Assembly (NCBI GenBank): GCA_036274895.1
Contig: DASUEU010000028.1
Span: forward strand, 1 to 64,000
DNA length: 64,000 nucleotides
Source: CALMKX01 sp036274895
Lineage (GTDB): Bacteria; Acidobacteriota; Thermoanaerobaculia; Multivoradales; SZUA-115
Direction: 5' to 3'
Shown here in pieces: positions 19,496-27,955 of this stretch; positions within the stretch are counted from its first letter, which is position 1; every line of letters begins with the position of its first letter. Both the position numbers and the translations under genes were made by a program. The notes under the pieces were generated by a model. That model was given only the letters and a program-made list of their open reading frames with translations. It did no database searches and was not told where the DNA came from.

Positions 19496-21891
19496 TCACC
19501 GAGATCCCGCGCAAGGGAACCTCCGTGGCGGGTCTGCTGCACTACCTCGGCGGACCGCATCGCACCGACGCGCGACTGCTCGACACCAACCTGGGCGGCG
19601 AGACGCACGAGGACTGGACGCGCCAGTTCGAAAGTCTCGTGCACCATCATGCACCGAGGCAGAACCGCATCGTCAAGCAGATGATCCTCTCGGCCGCGCC
19701 CGAGGATCACCTCTCCAAGGACCAGTGGCGGGAGATCGTGAGCTTTTACCGCGAGCGCATGGGCTACGCGGAGGCTCCCTTCGTCGCCTACCTCCACTCG
19801 GATCCGCGGCGTCAGCACGTCCACATCGTCACCACGCCCACCACCTGGGATGGCAAGCGAGTTTCGGAGAGCTGGGACTGGCCGCGCTCGGAGGCCGTCG
19901 CCCGCGAGATCGAGCGGAGATGGCAGCTGCGCGCCGTCCTGCCGTCTAAGGCGGTGCGGGACAAGGCGCCGACGCATGGGGAGTGGCGCAAGACCGTGGG
20001 AGCCGACGAGCCCTCCCAGCGGCGGGCGTTTCAGGAGGAGATCCGGGCCATCGGCGAGCGCTCGCGGACGGTCCGGGATCTCTTCGAGGGCCTGGAAGCC
20101 GCCGGGTTCAACGTGCGGGTCCAGGTCGACGCCGAGGGCGTGCTCCGCGGTGTGTCCTTCGCGCGGGGAGACTTTGCCTTTCGAGGCTCCCAGCTCGGCC
20201 GCGACCTGAGTGGCTCGAAGCTGTTCCAGACGTTCGGCCTCTCCTACGACCCGGTGCGCGAGGCGGCCGTGCTCGAGGCTCGGCGAGAGGTGCGGGAGAC
20301 GACCCAGCCAGTGGCTAAGGCGAAAGCAGCCGCGCTGGCCCAGCGGCCCGCCCCTGCCCCGGAGCCCTGGGCCACCCCTGCCCCGGTGCCCGTCGAGCCG
20401 CCGCGGGCCGGCTTCCCCCCGGACCCCGCCCAGGAGAGGGCTCTGCTGGAGGAGGTGGGGCGGCTTCGCCGCCTCTTCCCTCAGGCCCAGGAGGACCGGG
20501 CCGCAGCCGTCCAGCGCGAGGCCCTGGAGGTGCGTCCGGAGAGCACCCAGCGCTCGCGCTACTCTCCGCTGCTCGCAGAGGTCGAGCAGGTGCGCCGCCG
20601 TCCCGAGCAGGCCGATCCTTGGGCCGAGCTTCTCAGCACCCGGGAGCTGATTCGCGGTGCCTACCACCACAACCGGGAGGCCCTGCGCGAGATCGACACC
20701 GGGGCTCGACCGGCCTATCACCCCGGGCCACGCTCGATGCTGATCGCCCAGGAGGCCCAGATCGAGAAGAACCAGCGCGCCGCCGGTGCCCACCTGCGCG
20801 AGGTCGAGGAGAGCCTCGGGGGTCGGCGGAGGCAGCTGGAGGGAGCGGCCGAGCAGGCCTCGCGGGAGCCCGGTCCCGCCAGCACGCGACGATGGCAGGA
20901 AGCCGTCTCCGAGTATCGCCAGGCCTTGGCCGACCGCGACCGGGCCGAGCGCACCTACTACGGCTGGCTACACGTCCAGGCGGTGCTCGACCGCGAACGC
21001 GCTCGGGCAGCACTTGTGAGCGAGCCGGGAGCCCCAGCCGGCCGGTCCTTCGCTGCGCACGTGATGCGCGCGGAACGCCTCGCGCTCGAGGCGCGAGCCT
21101 ACCCGTTGGCGGGCGGCCGGAGCCCGGGAGCGCAGGGGCTCCCTAGGGAGGAGGTCAAGAGGCGCCTGGAGGCTCTCGGATCGGGTCTCAGCCAGGGCCG
21201 CCTGCGACCGACGCAGGGAGAGGTGCGCGAGGCAGCCCGGCTGTACCGGGCTTACCAGCGCTTCGAGAGAAGCGGGAACCTCACGGGCGCAACCGAGCGC
21301 AGCTCCCGGCACGCCGCGCAGGCCGTGGTGCGCGAGGAGCGGTCCCCCTCGTCCCTCCGGCGCCTCTACACCGCCTTGCTGCGAGAGGTCCGCCCCGAAG
21401 CCGTCCCGCCCCCGACCTTCGCTGCGCCGAAGGGCGACAACGAGCGGCTCGACCGGCTGGAGCAGATGTCGGACAGCCTGCTGAGGGACGCGGCCGAACT
21501 GGGCCGGCTGGGCAGCAAGGCGCCCGAGGCTCTCAAGGTCCGGCTCCTGGGGAGCACTTCAGAGGCGGTGCTGCTCGAGCGGCTGCTCGACGCTTCAGAC
21601 CGCCAGGCCCAGGGCATCCCGAACCCCGGCTTCGCTCCCCCGGGCACCTCTCCCACGCTCTGGCGTGCGGCCTGGCTGGTGGCCGCGCACCAGAGAGGGC
21701 TTCCCGTCGAGCAGGCCGCCGCGCACCTCGCCAACCTCCCGGCTGTGGCCGTAGAGGTCACCCGGTCGCCGTTGGCCCAGGTGGCAGCCACGATCGCACT
21801 GGGAGCCATCCGCCACTACGCCCGCAAGCTCCAGGAGGAGCTGGAGCGGAGCCAGAGCCGCACCCGGAGCCGAGGGCTGACCTTGGGGTGA
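19492..21891 (+). CDS. mobA: MobA/VirD2-family relaxase
   Basis: This 799-residue protein has a relaxase domain in the first 250 residues. The metal-binding signature is YLHSDPRRQHVHIVTTP, giving His102, Asp104, His109 and His111 as the HxD-HxH site. A likely catalytic tyrosine lies near the N-terminus (Tyr18 in LLHYLGG). By family knowledge it nicks oriT and pilots the DNA strand through a conjugation channel supplied in trans. The remaining 550 residues are Arg/Glu/Ala-rich and predicted helical with no recognised helicase or primase motif. No conjugation-channel genes are present, so the module is mobilizable rather than self-transmissible in this window. It ends 7 bp before the convergent gene at 21899. 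Confidence 0.88.
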   Translation: MITEIPRKGTSVAGLLHYLGGPHRTDARLLDTNLGGETHEDWTRQFESLVHHHAPRQNRIVKQMILSAAPEDHLSKDQWREIVSFYRERMGYAEAPFVAYLHSDPRRQHVHIVTTPTTWDGKRVSESWDWPRSEAVAREIERRWQLRAVLPSKAVRDKAPTHGEWRKTVGADEPSQRRAFQEEIRAIGERSRTVRDLFEGLEAAGFNVRVQVDAEGVLRGVSFARGDFAFRGSQLGRDLSGSKLFQTFGLSYDPVREAAVLEARREVRETTQPVAKAKAAALAQRPAPAPEPWATPAPVPVEPPRAGFPPDPAQERALLEEVGRLRRLFPQAQEDRAAAVQREALEVRPESTQRSRYSPLLAEVEQVRRRPEQADPWAELLSTRELIRGAYHHNREALREIDTGARPAYHPGPRSMLIAQEAQIEKNQRAAGAHLREVEESLGGRRRQLEGAAEQASREPGPASTRRWQEAVSEYRQALADRDRAERTYYGWLHVQAVLDRERARAALVSEPGAPAGRSFAAHVMRAERLALEARAYPLAGGRSPGAQGLPREEVKRRLEALGSGLSQGRLRPTQGEVREAARLYRAYQRFERSGNLTGATERSSRHAAQAVVREERSPSSLRRLYTALLREVRPEAVPPPTFAAPKGDNERLDRLEQMSDSLLRDAAELGRLGSKAPEALKVRLLGSTSEAVLLERLLDASDRQAQGIPNPGFAPPGTSPTLWRAAWLVAAHQRGLPVEQAAAHLANLPAVAVEVTRSPLAQVAATIALGAIRHYARKLQEELERSQSRTRSRGLTLG

Positions 21892-21898
21892 GGGAGCG

Positions 21899-22267
21899 CT
21901 AGGACGGCTCAGCAGACAGGGCGAGGAATGCCTCCATGTCCGCCGACACCGCGGCGAGCTGGGCGGCCCAGCGGTCCGCCTGGCCCGCCAGGCTCTTCTC
22001 CCACGGGCTTCCCGAGGACTCCACCAGAGTGCCCCGGAGCATCCGGGCGGAGTAGCCCACGTCCGCCGCGAAGGCCCGCAGCAGCTCGACCGACCAGCCC
22101 GGGGCCTCCGGCTGGCACAGCGAGGCTTCGGCCACGGACTGGTAGAGGAAGCTGCCGAACTCGCGTACGGCGGAGAGGTGGCGCGGTTCGGTCACGAAGG
22201 CGGCGAGGAAGCACTCCCGGAACGGGGCTTCCTCCCAAGTGGGGATAGAGTCGGGGCGGTCGGTCAT
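21899..22267 (-). CDS. Hypothetical protein of the mobilization module
   Basis: This 122-residue acidic, helical protein begins MTDRPDSIPTWEEAPFREC. I do not recognise the family. ATG 22267 is chosen because it has GGAGGG upstream. An extension to 22375 would run through the palindromic operator and is unlikely. It is convergent with mobA (7-bp gap) and divergent from the ribbon-helix-helix gene. There is no signal peptide or membrane segment, and position is the only clue to function. Confidence 0.6.
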   Translation of the reverse strand: MTDRPDSIPTWEEAPFRECFLAAFVTEPRHLSAVREFGSFLYQSVAEASLCQPEAPGWSVELLRAFAADVGYSARMLRGTLVESSGSPWEKSLAGQADRWAAQLAAVSADMEAFLALSAEPS

Positions 22268-22352
22268 GGGGCTTACCCTCCATGGTCGGCTAGGGCCGGC
22301 GGGGTGTGCCATCACTCCGTCGGCTCGCTTGGTGGTTCGTAAGGCGGTTCGA

Positions 22353-22372
22353 TGTGCACAAATTTGTGCACA
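22353..22372. promoter_or_regulatory. Perfect 20-bp palindrome, likely operator
   Basis: TGTGCACAAATTTGTGCACA is a perfect palindrome in the divergent gap between the genes starting at 22267 and 22419. Ribbon-helix-helix proteins bind short palindromes, and one is encoded immediately downstream, so autoregulation is plausible. Binding is inference. Confidence 0.7.
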
Positions 22373-22418
22373 CATATGAGCCTAGCACTGTTCCCACCGC
22401 TCGTCTACGCTTTCGACT

Positions 22419-22598
22419 ATGACGGGCAAGGCGAAGGCCATCGAGCGACCCCACGAGAGGGCCGGGCTCATCCGAATCGTCGGCTACTTCTTTCCGGAGG
22501 AGGTGGCTGCCCTCGACGCAGCTGCCGAGGAGAAGGGATGCAGTCGGGCCGAGATCCTGCGCCGCGCCCTTAGGGCGTATCTCGACGTGAAGCTATAG
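22419..22598 (+). CDS. Ribbon-helix-helix (CopG/Arc-type) small regulator
   Basis: This 59-residue protein begins MTGKAKAIER. Its central part fits an RHH fold: beta strand IRIVGYFFPEEVAAL, helix AALDAAAEEKG, then SRAEILRRALRAYLDV. Such proteins are plasmid copy-number regulators, transfer regulators or antitoxins. No toxin gene follows; the next 600 bp hold no gene. The perfect palindrome 47 bp upstream is a natural target. It is a short gene that gene callers could miss. Confidence 0.72.
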   Translation: MTGKAKAIERPHERAGLIRIVGYFFPEEVAALDAAAEEKGCSRAEILRRALRAYLDVKL

Positions 22599-22936
22599 AC
22601 AGGCGGCGGAGAGGACCCCGAGCCAACGCCCGAGCCATTGCTGGTCACGATTTCCAGAGGCGACGCAAGGCAGCTGCAATGAACCGAATTACCCCGCCGC
22701 TCCAGGCCCGCTGGAGAAGCATCGGGCCAGCCGCACAGGAGGATCGTAGTGGAGGAAGCATGGCAGCGCTGGCCCGTTTGCTTTCCCAACGTGGCCAACA
22801 CACAATCCCGGCGCTTCCGTTCCGCTTCCAGAACTTTCGGAGCCGAATTTTCTGCCCCGACTCTCCTCTCTAAAGATTGCAGACAAAGGGCTTATTGGGC
22901 ATCTTGGAGAGGAGAGATCTTTCCTGATTGAAATCG

Positions 22937-23143
22937 CTCGCTACCCATGAACGTCCCTGGCGGGACGGGGGTGGGGAGATCCCTCCGCTACGCCTCCGTC
23001 GCTTCGCTCCTCCGGCTCCGGTCGGGATGACATCGGGACCGGCGCGAGCATGCCCCCCCTGTCATCCCGAGCGCAGGACCGCAGGCCCGGAGCCGAGGGA
23101 TCTCCCTTTCTCCGTCCCGCCAGGGACGTTTATGGGTAGCGAG
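22937..23143. repeat. 207-bp inverted-repeat (MITE/REP-like) element
   Basis: The two ends (22937-22968 and 23112-23143) are complementary over about 32 bp with one mismatch; the left arm contains CTACCCATGAACGTCCCTGG. Inside, a second pair of arms (GGAGATCCCT..CGGGATGACA and TGTCATCCCG..AGGGATCTCC) extends the foldback. A partial copy of the left inner half is at 57294-57354. There is no transposase, so it would be a non-autonomous element. Confidence 0.8.
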
Positions 23144-23160
23144 GCGTTTCAACGCCTCGC
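23139..23160. repeat. Perfect 8-bp-stem hairpin before ubiE
   Basis: GCGAGGCG and CGCCTCGC flank the loop TTTCAA, overlapping the right end of the larger inverted repeat. There is no T-run, so it is more likely part of the repeat element than a terminator. Confidence 0.65.
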
Positions 23161-23201
23161 GGGGGGGGGCGGCGACTCGGCCCGCGGTAGACTCTCGCGC
23201 C

Positions 23202-23915
23202 GTGACCGTGGACCTCGACAAGAGCAGCGCGCGGATCCGCGACATGTTCGCCGGCGTGGCCCCTCGCTACGACCTGCTCAACCGCGTGCTCTCGGGCTGG
23301 CTGGACGTGTGGTGGCGGCGCCTGGCGACCCGGCGGCTGGGCGCCGGCCCGGGCCACCGGGTGCTCGATCTGTGCTGCGGCACGGGCGACCAGGCCCTGT
23401 CGATCGCCCGCTCGGGGGCCCGGGTGGTGGCCGCGGACTTCTGCCTGCCCATGCTCGCCCTGGCGCGGGACAAGCGGCAGGGGCTCACCCCACCTCCCAC
23501 CCTGACCAACGCCGACGCCCTCCGGCTGCCGTTTCCAGACCGCACCTTCGACGGCGCCACGGTGTCCTTCGGCCTGCGCAACGTGGCCGACCTCGACACC
23601 GCCCTGGCCGAGCTGGCACGGGTGCTGGTGCCCGGCGGCCGGCTGGTGGTGCTGGAGTTCGCACTCCCCCCCTCGCCGCTGGTGCGCGGGCCGTATCTGT
23701 TCTATTTCTGGCGGATCCTGCCCACCATCGGTCGGCTGTTATCGCCCCGGGCCTCGGCCTACCAATACCTGCCGGCCTCGGTGGCGGAGTTCCCCCAGCG
23801 CGAGGGCTTCACCGCCCGCCTGGCGGCAGCGGGGTTCGGCGAAGCCCGCTTCGAGAACCTGACTCTGGGGACGGTCTGCCTTTACTCAGCACGCAAAGGA
23901 GAACCAGAAGGATGA
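23202..23915 (+). CDS. ubiE: Demethylmenaquinone methyltransferase (UbiE/MenG)
   Basis: This 237-residue class I SAM methyltransferase carries out C-methylation of demethylmenaquinone, the last step of menaquinone synthesis. Visible motifs are MFAGVAPRYDLLNRVLSGW at the N-terminus (UbiE signature), the SAM loop VLDLCCGTGDQAL, NADALRLPFPDRTFDGATVSFGLRNV, and LARVLVPGGRLVVLEF. The start is GTG. It overlaps folD as ATGA. Because the window ends in mqnC (futalosine route), menaquinone is the likely substrate rather than ubiquinone. Confidence 0.93.
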   Translation: MTVDLDKSSARIRDMFAGVAPRYDLLNRVLSGWLDVWWRRLATRRLGAGPGHRVLDLCCGTGDQALSIARSGARVVAADFCLPMLALARDKRQGLTPPPTLTNADALRLPFPDRTFDGATVSFGLRNVADLDTALAELARVLVPGGRLVVLEFALPPSPLVRGPYLFYFWRILPTIGRLLSPRASAYQYLPASVAEFPQREGFTARLAAAGFGEARFENLTLGTVCLYSARKGEPEG

Positions 23916-24835
23916 GCATCGTCCTCGACGGAGTGAAGATCGCGGCCGAGATCCGCGCCGAGGTCGCCCAGGCGGCGGCACGACTCAAGGAGGCGGGCTT
24001 GCCCCGTCCGGGCCTGGCGGTGGTGCTGGTGGGCGACGACCCGGCCTCGAAGGTCTACGTCGGCAGCAAGGTCAAAGCCTGTGAGGAGGCCGGCTTCTAC
24101 GGCCGAGGCATCACCTTGCCGGCCACAGCCTCGGCCGAGGAGGTCGCCGCCGCGATCGACGAGCTCAACGCCGACCCGGCCATCGACGGCTTCCTGGTGC
24201 AGCTACCCCTGCCCAAAGGGCTGCCCGAGCGGGACCTCCTCGCCCGCATCGACCCGGACAAGGACGTCGACGGCTTCCACGCCGTCAACGTCGGTCGCCT
24301 GTGGCTGGGCGAGGACGCCCTGACCCCCGCCACTCCGACCGGCGTGATCGAGCTGCTCAAACGCTACGACATCCCGATCGCCGGCCAGGAAGTCGTGATC
24401 GTCGGCCGCAGCAACATCGTCGGCAAGCCGATGGCGGCGCTGCTGCTGGCCGAGCACGCCACGGTGACGATCTGCCACTCGCGAACCCGCGACCTGCCGG
24501 CCGTCTGCCGGCGAGCCGACATCCTGGTGGCGGCCCTCGGCCGCGCCGGGGCGATCGGCCCCGACCACGTCAAACCCGGTGCCGTGGTCATCGACGTGGG
24601 GGTCAGCCGCCTGGCCGACCGAGCGGAGATCGAGCGGCTCTACCCGGAGGACGCCGGCCGGCTCGCCGCGTGGGAGAAGCGGGGCTACACCCTGGCCGGG
24701 GACGTCGACTACCACCGGGTGTCGCCCATCGCCAAGGCGATCACGCCGGTTCCGGGAGGCGTGGGCCCCCTGACGGTCGCAACCCTGCTGTCGAACACTC
24801 TCAAGGCGGCCGAGCGCCGGCGCGCCGCGGCCTGA
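23912..24835 (+). CDS. folD: Bifunctional methylenetetrahydrofolate dehydrogenase/cyclohydrolase FolD
   Basis: This 307-residue FolD interconverts 5,10-methylene- and 10-formyl-tetrahydrofolate using NADP. It shows YVGSKVKACEEAG with the catalytic Lys, GFLVQLPLPKGL, DPDKDVDGFHAVNVGRL, the nucleotide-binding VIVGRSNIVGKPMA, and the C-terminal ITPVPGGVGPLTVATLL. A slightly long segment near residue 240 (YPEDAGRLAAWEKRGYT) is an insertion compared with many FolDs. It overlaps ubiE by 4 bp and is 5 bp upstream of coaE, forming an operon of three. Confidence 0.96.
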   Translation: MSIVLDGVKIAAEIRAEVAQAAARLKEAGLPRPGLAVVLVGDDPASKVYVGSKVKACEEAGFYGRGITLPATASAEEVAAAIDELNADPAIDGFLVQLPLPKGLPERDLLARIDPDKDVDGFHAVNVGRLWLGEDALTPATPTGVIELLKRYDIPIAGQEVVIVGRSNIVGKPMAALLLAEHATVTICHSRTRDLPAVCRRADILVAALGRAGAIGPDHVKPGAVVIDVGVSRLADRAEIERLYPEDAGRLAAWEKRGYTLAGDVDYHRVSPIAKAITPVPGGVGPLTVATLLSNTLKAAERRRAAA

Positions 24836-24840
24836 GCAGC

Positions 24841-25434
24841 ATGGCCTACCGCATTGGCCTGACCGGCGGCCTGGCCAGCGGCAAGTCCACCGTCGCTCGC
24901 CGGCTCGCCGAAGCGGGCTTCGAGGTCGTCGATGCCGACCGGCTGGTGGCCGAGCTCTACCAACCCGGACAGGCCGGTGCCCTGGGCGTGGCCGAGCTCT
25001 TCGGGGCCGAGCACCTCGATGCTCGGGGTGCCGTGGACCGCCCCCGGCTCGCTCACCGGGTCTTTGCCGACGAGGTGGCCCGGCGGCGCCTCGAAGCGCT
25101 GATCCATCCCCTGGTGCGCCAGCGCTTCGCGGCTCGGGCGGCGGCGGCCGAGCGGCCGGTCGTGCTCGAGGCGACTCTCCTGGTCGAGGCCGGATACGCT
25201 CCTGACTTCGACCTCGTGGTGACGGTGGAGGCTCCCCGCGAGCTGCAGCTGGCCCGGGCCATGGCGAGAGGGCTCGGCCACGCCGACGCCGAAGCCCGAC
25301 TGGCCGCTCAGGGAGATGGTCACCAGCGCCGTGCGGCTGCCCACCTGGTGATCGACAACAGCGGCGACCTGTCGAGCCTCGAGCGGCAGGTTGAGGGGCT
25401 CATCGCTCGGGTAGAACGAGCCACCCACAGCTAG
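24841..25434 (+). CDS. coaE: Dephospho-CoA kinase
   Basis: This 197-residue P-loop kinase phosphorylates dephospho-CoA to CoA in the last step of CoA synthesis. The P-loop is IGLTGGLASGKSTVARRL at the N-terminus, with the family DADRLVAELYQPG, IHPLVRQRF and VLEATLLVEAGY segments following. The usual PLL(F/Y)E motif is replaced by ATLLVEAG, a common variant. The start ATG lies 5 bp after folD. The cytoplasmic role is standard. Confidence 0.94.
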   Translation: MAYRIGLTGGLASGKSTVARRLAEAGFEVVDADRLVAELYQPGQAGALGVAELFGAEHLDARGAVDRPRLAHRVFADEVARRRLEALIHPLVRQRFAARAAAAERPVVLEATLLVEAGYAPDFDLVVTVEAPRELQLARAMARGLGHADAEARLAAQGDGHQRRAAAHLVIDNSGDLSSLERQVEGLIARVERATHS

Positions 25435-25531
25435 GCAGCCTCTTCTTTTGCCGGCCCGGCTCGGCTACGATGCCGGAGTCACCACATGCCAGGGCGAGCC
25501 GCTCGCTCGACTCTTGGGGATCCTGACCTCC

Positions 25532-27955
25532 GTGCCCTCGAACGGTAACGCAGACGACTCCTTCATCGGCCGTGTCCTCGGCCACTACCGCATCCTCGCC
25601 TGGGCGGGGGGAGGCGGCATGGGCGAGGTCTACCTCGCCGAGGACACCCGGCTTCGACGCCGCGTCGCCTTGAAGATCCTGCCCACCTCGATGGCCCAGG
25701 CGCCCGAGCGGCTGGCCCGCTTCGAGATGGAAGCGAAGCTGATCGCGGCCCTGAACCACCCTTCGATCGTCACCCTCTACTCGATCGAGGAGGCCGAGGG
25801 CAACCGCTTCCTCACCATGGAGTTCGTCGACGGGCAGACGCTCGGCGAGGCGATGCCGGCCGAGGGCTTCTCGCTGCCGGAGTTCTTCCGCATCGCCATC
25901 CCCTTGGCCGACGCCCTGGGGGCGGCCCACGCCCAGGGAGTGATCCACCGCGACCTGAAGCCGAGCAACATCATGCTCGGTCGCGACGGCCGGGTGAAGG
26001 TGCTCGACTTCGGCGTCGGCAAGCTGCGGGTGCCGGACGACCGGACGGTCATCGACGGCCCCTGGGAGCCCTCGCTCACCCGCGAGGGGGTGATCCTCGG
26101 TACCCCGCGCTACATGTCCCCTGAGCAGGTCCAGGGCAAGCCGGTGGACCACCGCTCGGACCTCTTCTCGCTGGGCATCATCTTCTACGAGATGCTCACG
26201 GGCCGGCGCCCCTTCGCCGGGGAGAACTCGGCCCAGGTCATCTCGTCGATCCTGCGTGACGTGCCCTCGCCCCTGCTCGACCTCAACCGCGAGGCACCGC
26301 CGCCCCTGACCGAGATCCTCGACCGCTGCCTGGCCAAGGAGCCCGAAGACCGCTATGCCTCGGCCGCCGAGCTGGTGGTCGATCTCCGGCGGGTGGAGCA
26401 GGAGATCCTGACCCAGCCGCTGACAGTCACCCGCCCCACCCGGCCGACCCGGCCCGCTGCAGCGGTACCGCCCACCCGGCGCCGGCTGCTGATCGGGGCC
26501 GCCGGCTTTCTGGCCATGGTCGGCGTGGCCGCCCTGGTGGTGGCCCGACCCTGGTCCAAGGCCGGCAATGGCCGGCCGGACAAACCGTCCATCGCCGTGT
26601 TGCCCCTGGGCAACTTCACGGGTGAGGCCGAGTACTTCGTCGACGGCATGACCGACAGCCTGATTGCCGCCCTGGCCAAGATCGGGGGCTTGCGGGTAAT
26701 CTCGCGCCAGTCGGTGATGCGCTTCAAGGGCTCGCAGCTCTCCCTGCCCGAGATCGCCCAGGAGCTGGGCGTCGAGATGGTGGTCTCGGGCTCCGTGCAG
26801 CGGGCCGGGCAGCGGGTGCGTATCACCACCGAGCTGATCCAGCCCGAACCCGAGGAGCACCTCTGGACCGAAACCTACGAGCGGGACCTGGCCGACATCC
26901 TCGGCCTCCAGAGCGAGCTGGCCCAGGCCATCGCCAAGGAGATCCGGGTCCAGCTCACCCAGGAGGAGATCTCGCGCTTGCCCACTGATCGCAAGGTCCA
27001 TCCCCAGGGCTTCGAAGAGTACCTGCGCGGCCGGTTCTACTGGAACCAGCGCCACCCCGAGGCCTTGAGGAAGGCCATCGGCCATTTCAACGACGCGCTC
27101 TCCTTCGACCCCACCTACGCGCCGGCCTATTCGGGCCTGGCCGACAGCTACGCCCTCTTGGGCTACGCTCACGAGAGTCCGAGCGAGAACTACCCGCGGG
27201 CCAAGGCCGCGGCCAAGCGGGCCCTCGAGCTCGACCCCAGCCTGGCCGAGGCTCACGCCTCGATGGGCTTCGTCCACCTCTACGACGACTGGGACTGGGA
27301 GGCGGCCGAGCGCGAGCTCAAGCGCGCCATCGAGCTCGACCCCAGCTACGCGACGGCCCACCACTGGTACTGGGCACGACTGGCCGGCGCCGGCCGTTTC
27401 GAGGAGGCCGAGAAGCAGCTGCGCGAAGCGCTGCGCCTCGACCCCCTCTCGCCGATGATCAACACCAACCTGGGCGCGCACTTCTACCTGGCACGGCGCT
27501 TCGACGAGGCCAGGCGCCAGATCGACAAGACCCTGGAGACCCACCCCAGCTTCCCCGCCCCCTACCTCTACCGTGGCTGGTTGCAGGAGCGGGAAGGCAA
27601 GCACGACGAGGCCTTCCAGAGCTTCGCGCAGTACCTCTCCCTGACCGGCAGCAAGGACATTGCGGAGCGTGCCGAGGCGGCCTTCCGGCAGGGCGGGCAC
27701 CGGGCGGGGCTGGAGACGATCGCCGAGGGGCTCGCCGCCGGCGAGGCCAAGGACACGCCACGGCCCGAGCTGGTGGCCTGGTTCTACAACTTCCTCGGCC
27801 GGCGTGAGGACGCCCTCGCCTGGTTGGAGAAGGCCTACGAGCGCCGCTCGCCGATGCTGCTGTGGTCCTCGGTGGCGGCGGACTGGGATCCCCTGCGCTC
27901 GGACCCGCGCTTCGCGCGGATTTCCCAGGGCATCGGTCTCGATCAACCGCGATAG
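25532..27955 (+). CDS. Ser/Thr protein kinase with FlgO-like domain and TPRs
   Basis: This membrane-anchored Hanks-type kinase is about 807 residues. The kinase domain spans roughly residues 12-280: WAGGGGMGEVYLAED (Gly loop), VALKIL (Lys), VIHRDLKPSNIML (catalytic loop), LDFGVGK (DFG) and GTPRYMSPEQ. One membrane helix lies near 318-338 (LLIGAAGFLAMVGVAALVVA). Then come a FlgO/TolB-N-like domain (SIAVLPLGNFTGEAEYFVDG, DSLIAALAKIGGLRVISRQS) and several TPRs from about 500 to 720. This architecture is abundant in Acidobacteriota. The start is uncertain: GTG 25532 is my choice, while the frame stays open back to TTG 25448. It overlaps the convergent methyltransferase gene by 13 bp. Confidence 0.9.
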   Translation: MPSNGNADDSFIGRVLGHYRILAWAGGGGMGEVYLAEDTRLRRRVALKILPTSMAQAPERLARFEMEAKLIAALNHPSIVTLYSIEEAEGNRFLTMEFVDGQTLGEAMPAEGFSLPEFFRIAIPLADALGAAHAQGVIHRDLKPSNIMLGRDGRVKVLDFGVGKLRVPDDRTVIDGPWEPSLTREGVILGTPRYMSPEQVQGKPVDHRSDLFSLGIIFYEMLTGRRPFAGENSAQVISSILRDVPSPLLDLNREAPPPLTEILDRCLAKEPEDRYASAAELVVDLRRVEQEILTQPLTVTRPTRPTRPAAAVPPTRRRLLIGAAGFLAMVGVAALVVARPWSKAGNGRPDKPSIAVLPLGNFTGEAEYFVDGMTDSLIAALAKIGGLRVISRQSVMRFKGSQLSLPEIAQELGVEMVVSGSVQRAGQRVRITTELIQPEPEEHLWTETYERDLADILGLQSELAQAIAKEIRVQLTQEEISRLPTDRKVHPQGFEEYLRGRFYWNQRHPEALRKAIGHFNDALSFDPTYAPAYSGLADSYALLGYAHESPSENYPRAKAAAKRALELDPSLAEAHASMGFVHLYDDWDWEAAERELKRAIELDPSYATAHHWYWARLAGAGRFEEAEKQLREALRLDPLSPMINTNLGAHFYLARRFDEARRQIDKTLETHPSFPAPYLYRGWLQEREGKHDEAFQSFAQYLSLTGSKDIAERAEAAFRQGGHRAGLETIAEGLAAGEAKDTPRPELVAWFYNFLGRREDALAWLEKAYERRSPMLLWSSVAADWDPLRSDPRFARISQGIGLDQPR

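Larger units (their letters stand above)
22599..23201. other. Gene-free stretch at the border of the mobile module
   Basis: About 600 bp without a supported gene between the RHH regulator and ubiE. The first 330 bp are plain sequence with lower G+C than the surroundings. The rest is the long hairpin element at 22937-23143, a second small hairpin at 23139-23160 and a run of nine G residues at 23161. Confidence 0.6.

Noticed and set aside
22268..22375. Extended N-terminus (start 22375) for the unknown gene at 21899-22267
   Set aside because: It would run through the perfect palindromic operator. The inner ATG has a good Shine-Dalgarno sequence.
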